A stretch of DNA of 64,000 bases from Bacteroidales bacterium (lineage in GTDB: Bacteria; Bacteroidota; Bacteroidia; Bacteroidales; UBA932). How positions within the stretch are numbered: position 1 is the stretch's first letter; every line of letters begins with the position of its first letter. Of the stretch, positions 17,262 to 25,660 are shown piece by piece. The position numbers were made by a program, and so were the translations under genes. The notes beneath the pieces were generated by a model that worked only from the letters and a program-made list of their open reading frames with translations, was not told where the DNA came from and did not search any database. Location of the stretch: the NCBI GenBank assembly GCA_017427385.1, contig JAFRSW010000014.1, forward strand, positions 1 to 64,000. The letters run 5' to 3'.

Positions 17262-19703
17262 ATGACTATCAAGAAAATAATGTTATTCTCTACCATCCTG
17301 GCACTGTTCCTATGTGCCTGCGGTGAGGAGCAGCCGGTGGACAACGGCGGAGAGGTGCCACTTACGGTGTCGCCGAACTCCGCCGAAGCCCTGGCGCTTG
17401 GAGAGCAGAAGAGTTTTTCGGTTACCTCATCGACCGACTGGCTGGCCCGCAGTTCCGCGAGCTGGCTCAAGATTGTCACTGCGTCCGGTAAGGGAGGCCC
17501 TACGGCATCGCAACTGACGATTAACGTTGAGGAGAACAAGACCACTTCGGAGCGTACGGGTGTTCTGACGGTATCGAATCTCGGTAATGAGAGCATCGAG
17601 GTCAGTGTGAAACAGGCCGCCGGTGACTTGAACGGAGGAGGATCACGCGGTATATCCACCGCGGAAGACCTTCTCGCCTTTGCCAAGGCAACCAGAGGAG
17701 AGGGTTCCATCACGCCCTATCTCGTAGACGGTGTGGTCAAGATACTCAACGACATAGACTGCTCTTCAATTAAAGAGTGGATTCCGGCCGGGTCGGAAGC
17801 CGCGCCGCTGACCTACAGCATCGACGGCAACGGCAAGACCCTGAAAAATGTCAACTGGACTGTGGATGTGACCAAGTATCCGCATGCAGGCCTGATCGGA
17901 TATGCCCGCGGAATCACCATCTCCAAGCTTACCTTCGGCAGCGAGGGGAGCCAGGTGACCTTCAACGGCAATCATAGCGGAAAGGTCCGCGTCGGCGGCA
18001 TCCTTGGCTATGGCCTGACCGTTACTCTCAGCAAAGTCACCAATAATGCCGACCTGACCGTGACCGGAACAAGCGCGACCGGAAACAATCTCATTATAGG
18101 TGGGATTGCAGGTTATATGGATTCAAACTCGACTGTAGGCGGAGAGCCGGCTTCCTCCAAGGGATGCGTCAACAAGGGCGACGTAACCACATCGGTCGTA
18201 GCCCAGGCTGGAGGCTTGGTGGGATACAATTCCGGCATAATCAAAGGGTGCACCCACTATGGCACGGTTACGGCAAAGAAAGAAGGCGGTTACGGCCCGG
18301 GATGGCTATGCTCCTACAACAAGACCAAAGCCAACGTTACATCAAACACTGGCAACGGATATGTAGGAAACTCTCCGGATGCCATCAAGAATGCCATGAT
18401 GAATGGTGAAAGTGCCTACGATCTTGAAAACAACAGCGTCGATGTAACCAAGGACGGTTATTACGACTGGGAAGAGGTGGAGAGCTGGCAGCTTCATAGC
18501 GGTGCTACTTACTACCATTATTCCTGCACGAATGTGCCTCGCGAGGTGCGTGTCCTTGAAATAGACCTGCAGGACCCGGGAATCGAGATTACTTCGGCTT
18601 TCGCAGGAGACATGGTCCCCAATCCCAATGGGAACGGCAATGGAAACAATGGAAAGAATAAGCGCGAGCTGTTATCCGAACTCTGCGTGCGCAAGCGTGC
18701 CGAGGGACAGAGGATTCTCGCCGGCACCAACTGTTGCTACTTCGATTCGAATGATGGTATTTCCCGCGGTTTCCACGTTGAGGAAGGCCGCCCTGTGTAC
18801 ATCAATAATCCCAATGTAGTCAATGCCCTGGGAAATCACAAGTGGGGCTTTACCGTGTTCGAAGACAGGACGGCATCCTGCGGCATAAAGAAGTTTACGG
18901 GCAAGTTCAAGGCCGGCGGAAAGGAGTTCTCCTATTATTCCGTCAACGACACCTTGCTCCGCCATACTTCCGAAAAGTATCAGGCATCCCTCTTTACTTC
19001 GCACTATGTCCGTACTCCGTATCCGGCATATCCTAATCTAATCAACGACCTGGCTCCCAATGCCCTCTATGTGGTATGCGAATATACGTCCGGCGTAATG
19101 CTGGTGAACAAGGGCTATGCTGCCGCCAGGGTCGTGGAGATCAGGGATGGCCGCAACACGCCTCTTAGCCAGAAGCCGTATATTACAGACAAGAACCGGG
19201 TGGGCATCGCCCTTTCCGGGGAGATGGCAGAGAACCTGATTGCCTTCCTCAAAGTGGGGGATACGGTGGAGTTCAAATGCGATATATCCATCGATGGAGA
19301 TGCCTCGAAGCCTATCCTGACACTGGATTCCACCATGTATCAACTGATGACGGACGGGCAGGATGCGTCCAATACACCAGGCTCGAGCTCCAGCCTTTAC
19401 ACGGCTTACGATCCGAAGACCTGGCCGGTCGTCAGCGCCGACCGCAAGAAGGTCTGGATAGTTGAGGTGGATGGACGCCAGATCTCCCCGACCTGGTACT
19501 CCCTAGGCGTCAGGGGATATGAGATGTATCGTATCTCCAAAAAGCTCGGAGGCGCATGGGTTACCGTGATGGACGGTGGCGGGTCTTCTGCAATGTGGGT
19601 ATGGAACCCGGCTTCCGGAAGCGGAAGAATAGTGAACAGACCCAGCGATTCCAAGGGAGAACGTAGTTGTATGACTTATTTACTCATAAGAGAGAAACAA
19701 TAA
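17262..19703 (+). CDS. lipoprotein: BACON + shared GLUG-like module + NAGPA-type phosphodiester glycosidase
   Basis: 813 residues with a lipoprotein signal (lipobox ending LCAC). A BACON beta-sandwich lies at about 30-120 (FSVTSSTDWLARSSASWLKI). The shared module starts near residue 128 (GISTAEDLLAFAKATRGEG, then ILNDIDCSSIKEWIPAG), with GLUG-like repeats to about 385. A C-terminal NAGPA/phosphodiester glycosidase domain runs from about 425 to the end (KWGFTVFEDRTASCG, VIDGGGSS-like MDGGGSSAMWVW, then VNRPSD). Relatives of the last domain cleave sugar-1-phosphodiester bonds, as in the mammalian uncovering enzyme. An Asn/Gly-rich loop lies at 18625-18660. It is probably a surface enzyme of the SusCD locus. 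Confidence 0.85.
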   Translation: MTIKKIMLFSTILALFLCACGEEQPVDNGGEVPLTVSPNSAEALALGEQKSFSVTSSTDWLARSSASWLKIVTASGKGGPTASQLTINVEENKTTSERTGVLTVSNLGNESIEVSVKQAAGDLNGGGSRGISTAEDLLAFAKATRGEGSITPYLVDGVVKILNDIDCSSIKEWIPAGSEAAPLTYSIDGNGKTLKNVNWTVDVTKYPHAGLIGYARGITISKLTFGSEGSQVTFNGNHSGKVRVGGILGYGLTVTLSKVTNNADLTVTGTSATGNNLIIGGIAGYMDSNSTVGGEPASSKGCVNKGDVTTSVVAQAGGLVGYNSGIIKGCTHYGTVTAKKEGGYGPGWLCSYNKTKANVTSNTGNGYVGNSPDAIKNAMMNGESAYDLENNSVDVTKDGYYDWEEVESWQLHSGATYYHYSCTNVPREVRVLEIDLQDPGIEITSAFAGDMVPNPNGNGNGNNGKNKRELLSELCVRKRAEGQRILAGTNCCYFDSNDGISRGFHVEEGRPVYINNPNVVNALGNHKWGFTVFEDRTASCGIKKFTGKFKAGGKEFSYYSVNDTLLRHTSEKYQASLFTSHYVRTPYPAYPNLINDLAPNALYVVCEYTSGVMLVNKGYAAARVVEIRDGRNTPLSQKPYITDKNRVGIALSGEMAENLIAFLKVGDTVEFKCDISIDGDASKPILTLDSTMYQLMTDGQDASNTPGSSSSLYTAYDPKTWPVVSADRKKVWIVEVDGRQISPTWYSLGVRGYEMYRISKKLGGAWVTVMDGGGSSAMWVWNPASGSGRIVNRPSDSKGERSCMTYLLIREKQ

Positions 19704-19717
19704 CCAATAAAACCATT

Positions 19718-21424
19718 ATGAAAGCTTTTAAATGTCTTTTGACCGTGCTCCTCGGAGCGGTGATGGTGTTTTCCTGTCAGAAAAAGGAACAGGAAAAGAA
19801 AGTCTACACCATCACGGTCGACCGTGCGGCGATCACTGATGTGGCCGCCAACAACCCCGGTGTGGAAGCATTGGTGATTACTACCGATGCACCGTATTGG
19901 GTCCTGACAGCACCCGACTGGGTGACGCCCGATACCAAGCAGGGCGTAGGTGGTGGAAAGAGCACCATCGTATCTCTGACTATCGCTTCGAACTACAAGA
20001 ACGAAGCGACAACAACTTATGCCCGCAGTGGCGAAATCAAGATTTCCGGCGGTAACACCTCGGTATCCGTGCCCATCAATCAGCTCGGACACACCGCAGT
20101 TGTCGACCCGAATGCCAGCATTGGAGGCATTCCCAACCTTGTCGAATTCCTCGATTTCGTGAATACTGTCAACAATGGTGAAGCTCCCATCCGCTGGATG
20201 AACTCCAAGATGGAGGTGGAACTCCAGGCGGATATCGACCTTTCCAGCGTAGAGAAGTGGACACCGATTGGCGACGCCTTCACGACAAACGGCAACTATA
20301 TCGCGGGCTTGAAACCCGAGACCGGCAATGCCTTCACCGGTGTCTTCAACGGAGGTGGGCATACCATCAAGAACTTCAAGTACTCCGCTACCGTCGAAGA
20401 TCAGGGCACATGGGGTTTGTTCGGCGTTGTCGAACATGCCACCATCAAGAACCTGAATGTCGAGGCTGATGTCAATCTCTCCGCAACCGGCACTGCCGAT
20501 GTGGGAATTGTTGTGGGCACAGCGGTCTGTTCAACTATCGAAAACGTGAAGGTCAACGGCAAGCTTACTTCCACCGGATCGACCGTGGGTAAGCGCTTTG
20601 CAATAGGCGGTATCGCCGGAGCCCTCTTCTGTGAATTCAATGCTGCCGAAGGCACTGCCTACGAATCCTTTATCAAGGACTGCGAAGTTACTTTGGAGGT
20701 CAATATCGATGGCGGAGCCAATCTGGCCAACGGCGCAGGTGGCGTGATGTATGGTGGTATCGTGGGCTTTGCGACCAAAGCCGATGAGGATACCCAGGGC
20801 CGCAACCACATCCTGAATTGCGTCAACAACGGAACCATGACGGTCAAGATCGGCCGCTGCAGCGGTATAGTTCCGACCTGCAACCGTGCAACATACATAG
20901 AAAAATGTGTGAACAATGCTTCTCAGGTAAATACAATCGAGAACGGTCGTGTCGGCCAGATTTGCTGCAACCTCAGCAAATACTCCGCCATCATCGACTG
21001 CATCAATAACGGAGATCTCACCACTACCGATTCTCAGACCACCACAGGCGCTCTCGTGGCCCTTATCGGCGACGATACCGCATACCTTACAGGTGGAGAA
21101 AAGCCTTGCAATACCGCAACTATCATCGGCGGTAACACATCCTACCTCGGCCTCATCGCCGCCAATATCAGCAAGTGCGACCATATCAGCGATGTGCTGG
21201 TAAGCGGCAAGCTCGGTGTTTACAAAGCGGACGGCAATCACGAGATGTATGCAGTCAGCAATTCAAATATCATGGATTTCATAGGTACGATCAATTCCAA
21301 CTATAAGGACAAAGTAACAAACATTACCTATGTCAAACTGAATCCCGATGATCCGGAGCCTGAGACTCCTGCTACAGGCGGCGGCATCGACGACCTGGAT
21401 CCCGTAAACGATACATGGAACTAA
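19718..21424 (+). CDS. lipoprotein with BACON-like domain and shared GLUG-like module
   Basis: 568 residues; the ATG at 19718 is chosen because it begins a clean lipoprotein signal (MKAFKCLLTVLLGAVMVFSC). A BACON-like region covers about 30-125 (DAPYWVLTAPDWVTPD). The shared module starts near 136 (GIPNLVEFLDFVNTVNNGE, then LQADIDLSSVEKWTPIGD), followed by glycine-rich beta-helical repeats (FTGVFNGGGHTIKNFKYS and similar) to the end. No catalytic motif is visible. It is likely a surface binding or scaffolding protein for the SusCD locus; binding activity is inference only. Confidence 0.8.
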   Translation: MKAFKCLLTVLLGAVMVFSCQKKEQEKKVYTITVDRAAITDVAANNPGVEALVITTDAPYWVLTAPDWVTPDTKQGVGGGKSTIVSLTIASNYKNEATTTYARSGEIKISGGNTSVSVPINQLGHTAVVDPNASIGGIPNLVEFLDFVNTVNNGEAPIRWMNSKMEVELQADIDLSSVEKWTPIGDAFTTNGNYIAGLKPETGNAFTGVFNGGGHTIKNFKYSATVEDQGTWGLFGVVEHATIKNLNVEADVNLSATGTADVGIVVGTAVCSTIENVKVNGKLTSTGSTVGKRFAIGGIAGALFCEFNAAEGTAYESFIKDCEVTLEVNIDGGANLANGAGGVMYGGIVGFATKADEDTQGRNHILNCVNNGTMTVKIGRCSGIVPTCNRATYIEKCVNNASQVNTIENGRVGQICCNLSKYSAIIDCINNGDLTTTDSQTTTGALVALIGDDTAYLTGGEKPCNTATIIGGNTSYLGLIAANISKCDHISDVLVSGKLGVYKADGNHEMYAVSNSNIMDFIGTINSNYKDKVTNITYVKLNPDDPEPETPATGGGIDDLDPVNDTWN

Positions 21425-21438
21425 AAATGGCAGAAGTT

Positions 21439-24400
21439 ATGAAAAAGTATATGATTTTCGCTGCCATTGCGGCAGCAGTCCTTGCCTCTGGTTGTGCTAA
21501 AGAGAACCTGGTTCAACCCGAACAGGGGACAGTGCTGAAAGCATCTCTCTCCACCCTTACCAAGACCGCCATCGACGGTGTGAAAGTGACTTGGACCGAA
21601 GGTGATGCCATCAACGTGAACGGCGCCAATTCCTATGCAATCACAGAGGCGGCGGCCACGGCTACTTTCGAATTCAAAACCGCTCTCACCGCTCCTTACA
21701 AGGCCGTTTATCCGACCACCATCTATAAGGACGCTTCGACGGTGACTCTCCCTTCCTCCTTGGAAGCCGATAAAGTCTTTACACCCCTCGCCGGATATCT
21801 TGAGAGTGGGGAAACAATGTCCTTCAAGGCCCTGACCGCCTTCCTCAAGATTTCCCTTACCGGTGAAGCCACGACAACAGTCAAAGACCTTACCCTCAAG
21901 GGGCTCGGCGAAGAGCAGCTCAGCGGCGATTTCGCTATCGACTTCACCACTTTCGCCCTCACCGGTTCATCTACTGCCGATGCCGACAAGGTGATCAAGC
22001 TCAATATCAACAAGGCCCTCTCTGCTACGCCTCTGGTGCTTTATGTCCCCATCCCTGCGGGCAACTATGCATCTGGTTACCAGATCGAAATCATCGATTC
22101 CGAGGGTGGTATGATGCGAAAGGCCGTTACTGCACGTATGGTTAAAGCGGGAGAACTCCGAGACATGGGTGCATTGGCCTTCGAGGTCAACGTGACCGAG
22201 GATCCGAACATCGGAGGTATTCCCGATGCGAAGGAATTCAAGGACTTCGCAGCTGCAGTTAACGAAGGCCGTTCCATCAGCCGCTGGACCAACGAGAGCA
22301 CCGGAGCAGTCGAACTGCTTGCGGACATCGATTTCGGCGGAGAGGAATGGACTCCTGTCGGAAATGCCAGCGTCACCACTTCAAATGCGATTACAGGCAG
22401 CGCCTTTACCGGTGTATTTGATGGTAAAGGCCATACCGTAGACAACTTCAAGGTAAGCGTGCCTGCCTCCGGCGCCAATGTCGCCGCAGGTTTGTTCGGC
22501 GTAATCAGCGGAGCAAGCGTGAAGAACCTGGTTATCGGCGGGAATGCCGTAATCAAGAGCTCTTCCAACACCGGTTTCGTCACTATGGGTGCCGCGGTTG
22601 GTTTCGCCTCTGAATCCACCCTCGAGAACATCGACAGCTATGCCAAGATGGTAGCTGATGCCGGAAAGGATAATGTCCGTCTGGTTGTTGGCGGTGCAAT
22701 CGGCACCATCTTCTCTTCCGAGACCAAGGCATCCACTGCCAAGGATATCAAGGGACATGCATCCTTCGATGTTGTCAATACTGTCAATACCAAGAACGGC
22801 GCTACCGGCTTCATTGTCGGCGGTGTTATCGGACTAACTGATGGCAAGAATGTGGATGTCGCTCCCGTGAAGGTCGAGAATGCTGTCAACTATTCCGACT
22901 TCTCCGTGCAGGCAACCCGTACTGCAGGTGTAATCGGAACTATGAACACCTTCTCTATTGCGGAGGGCTGTGTAAACTACGGAAACATCTCCTGCACCGA
23001 TGTGAAGGCTTCCAACAGCCGCGTTGCGGGTATCGTTTCCGCAATGGGTAACAGCACTGCATTGAAGGGCTGCGTCAACTATGGCGATGTGGTATTCGCC
23101 GTCTCCGGAGACAAAACTCACGGATATGCAGGTGGTGTCGCGGGACAGACCAACGACGCCAATTCCTACACCTACTTCGATGGCTGCGCCAACTATGGTG
23201 CCGTCCTTTCCGACAGGTGGTTTGCCGATGGTGACGATAAGTACATGGGTATCATCTGCGCCAACTTCAACGCGAAGGTGGTTACGGTAAAGAACTGTAT
23301 CCTCGGCGGTAAGATCGGCCCTTACACTCCTACCAACGAGGCTCCGGTCGTTACTATTACCTCCGAGAACTACACGCAATACTACTCCCTGACGGCTGCA
23401 AGCCGCTTCAACAAGGTGGTCTTCAAGAACAATACCTACGGCACCTATGCTGCTCCCGGCATCTCGACCGCCCAGGATCTCAAGGATTTCGCTGCTGCAT
23501 ACAACGCTGATGGCGATATCAGCAAATGGACAAATGGAGATGGTGTAGTCGTACTGCTCGACGACATCGACTGCTCCTCCATTACGGATTGGACCCCGAT
23601 AGGCAACTGCACGCTGACCTCCACCTGGGCCCACAATAAGGTCGAGACCAGCGGCAAGCTCTTCACGGGAACCTTCGATGGTAAGAACCATACCATCAAG
23701 AACCTGCATCTGAGCTTTGCTCCCACTGAAGCCAACGGCGCTTTCGGCTTCTTCGGAGGAATCGGAGACGGTGGCGTGGTGAAGAATATCATATTCGATA
23801 ATACCTGCGCCTTGAACATCGAGACCGGGAAGGCCGGTGTCTTCGGCATGCTGGCAGGGCTTGTGTTGGACGGCAGCGTGGACAATGTCAAGAACTACGC
23901 ACCCGTTACGGGAGGAGGAACTGCAGACCTGGCCAACAACACAGCCGCCGGCCGTGTCACAGTCGGTGGCTTGATCGGATGGGTCCATGCCGCTACGAAA
24001 GATGTTACCGTCAGCAATCTTTACAACGCCGGTGCGATAGGAACATCTGCTGCCGAGTTCACCCGTGGAGGCAATGCCGGTAACGGTGCCAACGGATTTA
24101 TGGTCGGAGGTGTTGTCGGATTCTCTTCCAATACCGCTAATGAGCAGACGCAGACACTCTCCAACCTGAAGAATGATGCCGACATCTATACCAATGCCGG
24201 TCGTGCTTCCGGAATTGTCTCCACTGCCAACCGCTATACGATTGTGAAGGGAGCCGAAAACAACGGAAGCATCCACCATTCCGCCAGCGGAACCTTCCGC
24301 CTCGGCCTCATCACCTGCATCACAGCTGCCGGCTGTGAGCTGGAAGACTGCGTGAACAAGGGTGACCTGATCGCCCCCGGTGTGGCCTCCGCTGCCGGTG

Positions 24401-24693
24401 TATGCTGCCTTATCAACGATAACAGCGTCAAGATTACCCGTTGCAGCAGCCTTGGTGCCACCATCGTATGTACCGGTTTTGACACTGAAAACAACAAGGT
24501 TACCTATGCCGGCGCTTTCTATGGCCAGTGCAATAAAACCGCTACTTTCAGTGAATGCTCCGTAAGCGGCAAGGTGGGCAAAACCGCCGACGCCCTGCTG
24601 ACCCTGACCGCGGAGAATTACTTCCCCTTCGTCGGACAGGCCTATGCGAGCAACACGACCATCACCAAGGATAATATTAAGTTTGCGGAATGA
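21439..24693 (+). CDS. large lipoprotein: fimbrillin-like N-terminal region + two shared GLUG-like modules
   Basis: 1084 residues from the ATG at 21439, chosen for its lipoprotein signal (MKKYMIFAAIAAAVLASGC); ATGs at 21427 and 21415 are alternatives. Residues 30-245 resemble fimbrillin-family lipoproteins (TLTKTAIDGVKVTWTEGDAINVNG). The shared module occurs twice: near 257 (GIPDAKEFKDFAAAVNEGRS, then LLADIDFGGEEWTPVGN) and near 672 (GISTAQDLKDFAAAYNADGD, then LLDDIDCSSITDWTPIGN). Each copy is followed by a beta-helical repeat series with FTG-FDGK-HT. No enzyme motif is seen. The internal duplication spans about 400 residues per copy. It is probably a surface-exposed adhesin or binding protein. 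Confidence 0.8.
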   Translation: MKKYMIFAAIAAAVLASGCAKENLVQPEQGTVLKASLSTLTKTAIDGVKVTWTEGDAINVNGANSYAITEAAATATFEFKTALTAPYKAVYPTTIYKDASTVTLPSSLEADKVFTPLAGYLESGETMSFKALTAFLKISLTGEATTTVKDLTLKGLGEEQLSGDFAIDFTTFALTGSSTADADKVIKLNINKALSATPLVLYVPIPAGNYASGYQIEIIDSEGGMMRKAVTARMVKAGELRDMGALAFEVNVTEDPNIGGIPDAKEFKDFAAAVNEGRSISRWTNESTGAVELLADIDFGGEEWTPVGNASVTTSNAITGSAFTGVFDGKGHTVDNFKVSVPASGANVAAGLFGVISGASVKNLVIGGNAVIKSSSNTGFVTMGAAVGFASESTLENIDSYAKMVADAGKDNVRLVVGGAIGTIFSSETKASTAKDIKGHASFDVVNTVNTKNGATGFIVGGVIGLTDGKNVDVAPVKVENAVNYSDFSVQATRTAGVIGTMNTFSIAEGCVNYGNISCTDVKASNSRVAGIVSAMGNSTALKGCVNYGDVVFAVSGDKTHGYAGGVAGQTNDANSYTYFDGCANYGAVLSDRWFADGDDKYMGIICANFNAKVVTVKNCILGGKIGPYTPTNEAPVVTITSENYTQYYSLTAASRFNKVVFKNNTYGTYAAPGISTAQDLKDFAAAYNADGDISKWTNGDGVVVLLDDIDCSSITDWTPIGNCTLTSTWAHNKVETSGKLFTGTFDGKNHTIKNLHLSFAPTEANGAFGFFGGIGDGGVVKNIIFDNTCALNIETGKAGVFGMLAGLVLDGSVDNVKNYAPVTGGGTADLANNTAAGRVTVGGLIGWVHAATKDVTVSNLYNAGAIGTSAAEFTRGGNAGNGANGFMVGGVVGFSSNTANEQTQTLSNLKNDADIYTNAGRASGIVSTANRYTIVKGAENNGSIHHSASGTFRLGLITCITAAGCELEDCVNKGDLIAPGVASAAGVCCLINDNSVKITRCSSLGATIVCTGFDTENNKVTYAGAFYGQCNKTATFSECSVSGKVGKTADALLTLTAENYFPFVGQAYASNTTITKDNIKFAE

Positions 24694-25658
24694 AAAAACT
24701 TCTGACCGTTATCCTTACCCTTATGCTTCTTTCCCTTTCCTACCTTGCCGGCGGGAAGGGGAAGGAGCTTAAGCTTCTCTACTGGAACATCCAGAACGGG
24801 ATGTGGCACGACCAGGGCAACGGGTACGACGGTTTCGTTAAATTCGTTCAGGAACTGGATCCGGACATCTGCGTCTGGTGCGAGGCCGAGTCGCGTTATG
24901 TGACGGACAAGGCTGTCAAGATGCAGATTCCGGAAGACCAGTACCTTCCTTGGAATTGGGACATACTGGCCGCCCGCTATGGGCATATGTATACTCTTAT
25001 CTGCGGCAAGCGGGATACCTTCCCGCAGGTCATCACCTCCAAGTATCCTCTTAAAATCGTCCGCCGCATCACCGGCAACGGGGAAGATATCATCGTTGTC
25101 CACGGAGCCGGGTGGGCCAAGGTGGATCTGGGCAAGGCGGGCGAACTGAATCTTGTCACCCTTCATACCTGGCCCCAGCGCTATGCCTACCTGGCAGAAA
25201 ACCGTGAAGCGTCCGCTGCCGAGCAGGGAGGGGATACCTTCCGCGCCAGGGAGATCCAGTATATCTGCGAGCAGACCATAGCCACCGTGCCGGAGGCCTC
25301 CGGACAGTATTGGCTGATGACGGGGGATTTCAACGCTATATCTTCGATAGACAATTATCATTACGGGATGGATGCTTCCGACAAGGCATTCCTGGTGCAC
25401 GACTATGTGCGGAACAATACTCCGTACATCGACGTGATAGAACGTTTCTATCCCGGAGAATTCTGCAAGAGCACCTTTTCGGGCAGGCGTATCGACATGG
25501 TTTATGTGACTCCGGCCCTTTTTGATAAAATCACTTCCGCCCGTCATCTGTATGACGGCTTTGCCGAATCCAGTCGCGATCCCCGCGGCAAAGAAGTCGG
25601 GAATTTCTGTCACCCTTCGGACCATTATCCAATATTGGTGACGTTTAAACTAAAATAG
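24690..25658 (+). CDS. secreted endonuclease/exonuclease/phosphatase (EEP) family hydrolase
   Basis: 322 residues with a signal peptide (about 1-20). The EEP catalytic set is complete: Asn in YWNIQNG, Glu in WCEAES, His in LVTLHTWP, Asp and Asn in LMTGDFNA, and the final Asp-His in SDHYPI. The family hydrolyses phosphodiesters or phosphomonoesters in nucleic acids, inositol phosphates or sphingomyelin; the substrate here is not readable. It overlaps the preceding lipoprotein gene by four bases and is two bases before the next, so it belongs to the SusCD operon. Periplasmic or secreted action is expected. Confidence 0.88.
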   Translation: MKKLLTVILTLMLLSLSYLAGGKGKELKLLYWNIQNGMWHDQGNGYDGFVKFVQELDPDICVWCEAESRYVTDKAVKMQIPEDQYLPWNWDILAARYGHMYTLICGKRDTFPQVITSKYPLKIVRRITGNGEDIIVVHGAGWAKVDLGKAGELNLVTLHTWPQRYAYLAENREASAAEQGGDTFRAREIQYICEQTIATVPEASGQYWLMTGDFNAISSIDNYHYGMDASDKAFLVHDYVRNNTPYIDVIERFYPGEFCKSTFSGRRIDMVYVTPALFDKITSARHLYDGFAESSRDPRGKEVGNFCHPSDHYPILVTFKLK

Positions 25659-25660
25659 TT

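Noticed and set aside
22834-24279. 481-codon minus-strand open frame
   Set aside because: Opposite the fimbrillin/GLUG lipoprotein; composition is the mirror of the repeats and there is no signal or motif.
20100-24680. CRISPR or DNA tandem repeat array
   Set aside because: The repeated pattern exists at protein level; DNA copies are diverged and irregularly spaced, with no identical direct repeats.
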